Assembly: GCA_934454005.1 (NCBI GenBank)
Contig: CAKSGI010000111.1
Span: forward strand, 1-6,375
Direction: 5' to 3'
Length of the DNA: 6,375 bases
Source: an uncultured Eubacteriales bacterium
Lineage (GTDB): Bacteria; Bacillota_A; Clostridia; Oscillospirales; Acutalibacteraceae
The position numbers were made by a program, and so were the translations under genes. The notes below the pieces were generated by a model. The model saw only the letters and a program-made list of their open reading frames with translations, did no database searches and had not been told where the DNA came from. Shown here piece by piece: positions 4,887-6,375 of the stretch. The number at the start of each line of letters is the position of its first letter. The stretch's first letter is position 1.

Positions 4887-5533
4887 TATTTACTATCTTT
4901 CTTCGGAATTTTCTCCAGAATGCCATCTTTAATTTCAAAGACTTCATCACATGCACGGCTGATATCAGAAGCGCTATGGCTTGCAAGCAAAATCGTTTTG
5001 CCCTGCGATTTTAGTTTTTGAAACAACTCATGAATTTCATGGATACCATCCTGATCTAATCCGTTAAATGGCTCATCCAGAATGAGAAGCTGAGGATCTT
5101 CCATAATGGCCTGTGCGATGCCCAAGCGCTGCCGCATTCCAAGCGAGTATTGCCCAACCGTTTTTTTATTGTCTGGATCCAGCTTTACCATCTTCATAAC
5201 CTCTCTTGCCCGCGCTTCATCAGCTTTATGAGATACACCAGCAAGGAGTTTTAAGTTTCTAAGTCCGCTATAATGAGCGAGAAAGCCAGGTGTTTCGATG
5301 ATAATTCCCGTACTTTCGGGAAAATCAACATCTTTGCCGATCACCTTTCCATTGACAATTACTTTACCGCTCGTCGGTCGGGTGAAGCCACAAATGCAAC
5401 GCATAAGGGTCGTTTTGCCACTTCCATTCACACCCACTAGACCATAAATTTTTCCTTCTTCAAGTTTTGCCGTCACATTCTTTAGGACAGTCTGCTTTCC
5501 ATATATCTTCGTGATATTCTGAATTTCGATCAT
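4886..5533 (-). CDS. ABC transporter ATP-binding protein, BcrA-like
   Basis: This is a cytoplasmic ATPase that should power the permease encoded just upstream. The 215-residue protein has a complete nucleotide-binding domain: Walker A GVNGSGKT (34-41), signature YSLGMRQR (129-136), Walker B LLILDEP (149-155), D-loop NGLD (157-160) and switch His in ASHSASD (H186). The Q-loop position reads IIIETPGF (77-84), with Glu in place of Gln. This is a feature I associate with the BcrA/lantibiotic-immunity class of short ATPases (family knowledge). The ATG at 5566 would add 11 residues, but the ATG at 5533 is chosen. It directly precedes IEIQNITKIYG, the normal domain start, and has AAGGAG 8 nt before it. 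The gene follows the permease stop by 13 nt, so the two are surely co-transcribed. The substrate is unknown; peptide export or self-protection is inferred from family and from the secreted proteins downstream. Confidence 0.95.
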   Translation of the reverse strand: MIEIQNITKIYGKQTVLKNVTAKLEEGKIYGLVGVNGSGKTTLMRCICGFTRPTSGKVIVNGKVIGKDVDFPESTGIIIETPGFLAHYSGLRNLKLLAGVSHKADEARAREVMKMVKLDPDNKKTVGQYSLGMRQRLGIAQAIMEDPQLLILDEPFNGLDQDGIHEIHELFQKLKSQGKTILLASHSASDISRACDEVFEIKDGILEKIPKKDSK

Positions 5534-5541
5534 TTTCTCTG

Positions 5542-5547
5542 CTCCTT
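5542..5547 (-). promoter_or_regulatory. Ribosome binding site that decides the ATPase start
   Basis: AAGGAG (minus strand, 5547-5542) overlaps the last base of the permease TGA stop and stands 8 nt before ATG 5533. No comparable site precedes the earlier in-frame ATG at 5566. Confidence 0.8.
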
Positions 5548-6371
5548 CATTGCTTGCTTTCGGCATGGAAGTTTAGTTCAACACGTTTTACACTAATCAT
5601 CATTACTACGACTAGGCTGACGATTAACGCTGCATATACACCTATGACCTTCAAGAACTGCTGAATTTCTTTTCCGTCATAGCCGGATATGATATTATCC
5701 AGCGTTGCGTATTGGATCGGAAGAATAAGCTGAAACGGAAAAGCTTCAAACAAAATTGTCACATTGGCAACCATAAGGAACGCATACATCAACACGCCAA
5801 AGACCGGCGAACCCCATACGCCGAACATCAGGATTACAAAAACCATCGTCAACCAGAAGCAGAATACTGGAATCATCGCAAGAAGCGTTGCTGTAAATGG
5901 AGTATAATTATTCAAGATAAACTCACTTATCAAGGCTTCGTAAGACTCAATTTCACCCGATGCAATTCTTGCTGCATCGCTCCACCCATTACCGGGCGTA
6001 ACCAGCGGAAGCGCCATCAGCGCTATAAAAAGCGCTATAAGTGCAATCATCGCAACAACCATCATCAAGCAATATAGAAGCTGCGCAGCCATCCATCTAC
6101 AACGACTGCTTCTAATCAGCGAGTATTGCTGATATGCGATTCTGCGCGGAAGTTCACTAACCATAATCAAAAAGAGAACCGTTGTCATAGGCATGTTACA
6201 GCCAAACTTAAATTCATAGAACAATGTTTCACCAAGGTGCATGGTGTAACCTGTTTCATTCAGCTTCATTTCATAGCCGCACATTTGAAGGTAACAAATC
6301 GCAGCAATAAACAACAGCATTAGTATAGTTCGGGGCGAACGGAGCCACGAATCAAAGTTTGCAAGCGCCAT
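5547..6371 (-). CDS. ABC-2 type transporter permease (start may lie beyond window)
   Basis: This is an integral membrane partner of the ATPase. The 274 visible residues contain about six hydrophobic segments: roughly 15-31, 57-71, 97-121, 160-182, 187-207 and 238-260. There is a long extracytoplasmic-looking loop at about 122-158, the usual layout of single-domain ABC-2 permeases. The opening NFDSWLRSPRTILMLLF is typical of this class. The frame stays open through the four bases before the ATG at 6371, and no ribosome binding site can be seen. The true start may therefore be a few residues further out. The stop TGA (5549-5547) overlaps the SD of the ATPase gene, so the pair is translationally linked. 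The genes have a higher GC content than the secreted-protein genes. Substrate unknown. The permease could export a peptide or remove a toxic one from the membrane, as BcrAB-type systems do; this is inference. Confidence 0.9.
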   Translation of the reverse strand: MALANFDSWLRSPRTILMLLFIAAICYLQMCGYEMKLNETGYTMHLGETLFYEFKFGCNMPMTTVLFLIMVSELPRRIAYQQYSLIRSSRCRWMAAQLLYCLMMVVAMIALIALFIALMALPLVTPGNGWSDAARIASGEIESYEALISEFILNNYTPFTATLLAMIPVFCFWLTMVFVILMFGVWGSPVFGVLMYAFLMVANVTILFEAFPFQLILPIQYATLDNIISGYDGKEIQQFLKVIGVYAALIVSLVVVMMISVKRVELNFHAESKQ

Positions 6372-6375
6372 TGAC

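Noticed and set aside
5534..5566. Earlier ATG for the ATPase (11 extra residues)
   Set aside because: It overlaps the permease end and has no SD, whereas ATG 5533 has AAGGAG at ideal spacing and begins the domain correctly.
5712..6077. 121-codon plus-strand frame rich in Lys, Arg and His
   Set aside because: It is antisense to the hydrophobic permease segments, which explains the charged composition.

Overview
The window looks like an accessory region of a low-GC Gram-positive bacterium, most likely a gut-type Clostridia member. The reasons are strong AGGAGG-type ribosome binding sites, AT-rich intergenic DNA, a UUCG-loop intrinsic terminator, Sec signal peptides without an outer-membrane context, and a BcrA-like ABC transporter. 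The genus cannot be fixed from the sequence. Nearly all genes lie on the minus strand and read right to left.

From right to left the layout is: an ABC-2 type permease (5547-6371, start probably beyond the edge); its ATPase (4886-5533); leader RNA copy B; a small secreted protein (4168-4608); a strong hairpin; a large secreted protein (2807-4090); a 21-bp-period direct repeat with an extended -10 promoter; leader RNA copy A; a second small secreted protein (2051-2494); another hairpin; a second large secreted protein (817-1983); and finally an intrinsic terminator (641-672). The left end (1-640) holds the 3' end of an unrelated plus-strand gene and about 400 nt with no convincing gene.

The central observation is a tandemly duplicated cassette: structured leader, small Sec-exported protein of about 146 aa, hairpin, large Sec-exported protein of about 400 aa. 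The proteins of the two copies have diverged widely but keep clear signature motifs. The leaders keep a 72-nt block with 66 identical positions, and a multi-branched fold supported by compensatory changes. I recognise no known riboswitch in it. Only copy A carries an obvious promoter, with two identical 11-bp direct repeats exactly 21 bp apart abutting its -35. That geometry is typical of activation by LytTR-class response regulators (inference; no regulator gene is in view).

A working model, which is inference, is a regulated system of two secreted protein pairs, with a BcrAB-like transporter for export or self-protection. No function can be assigned to the secreted proteins from sequence alone. 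The AT content of the two large genes is visibly higher than that of the ABC genes and the small genes, which suggests mosaic ancestry.
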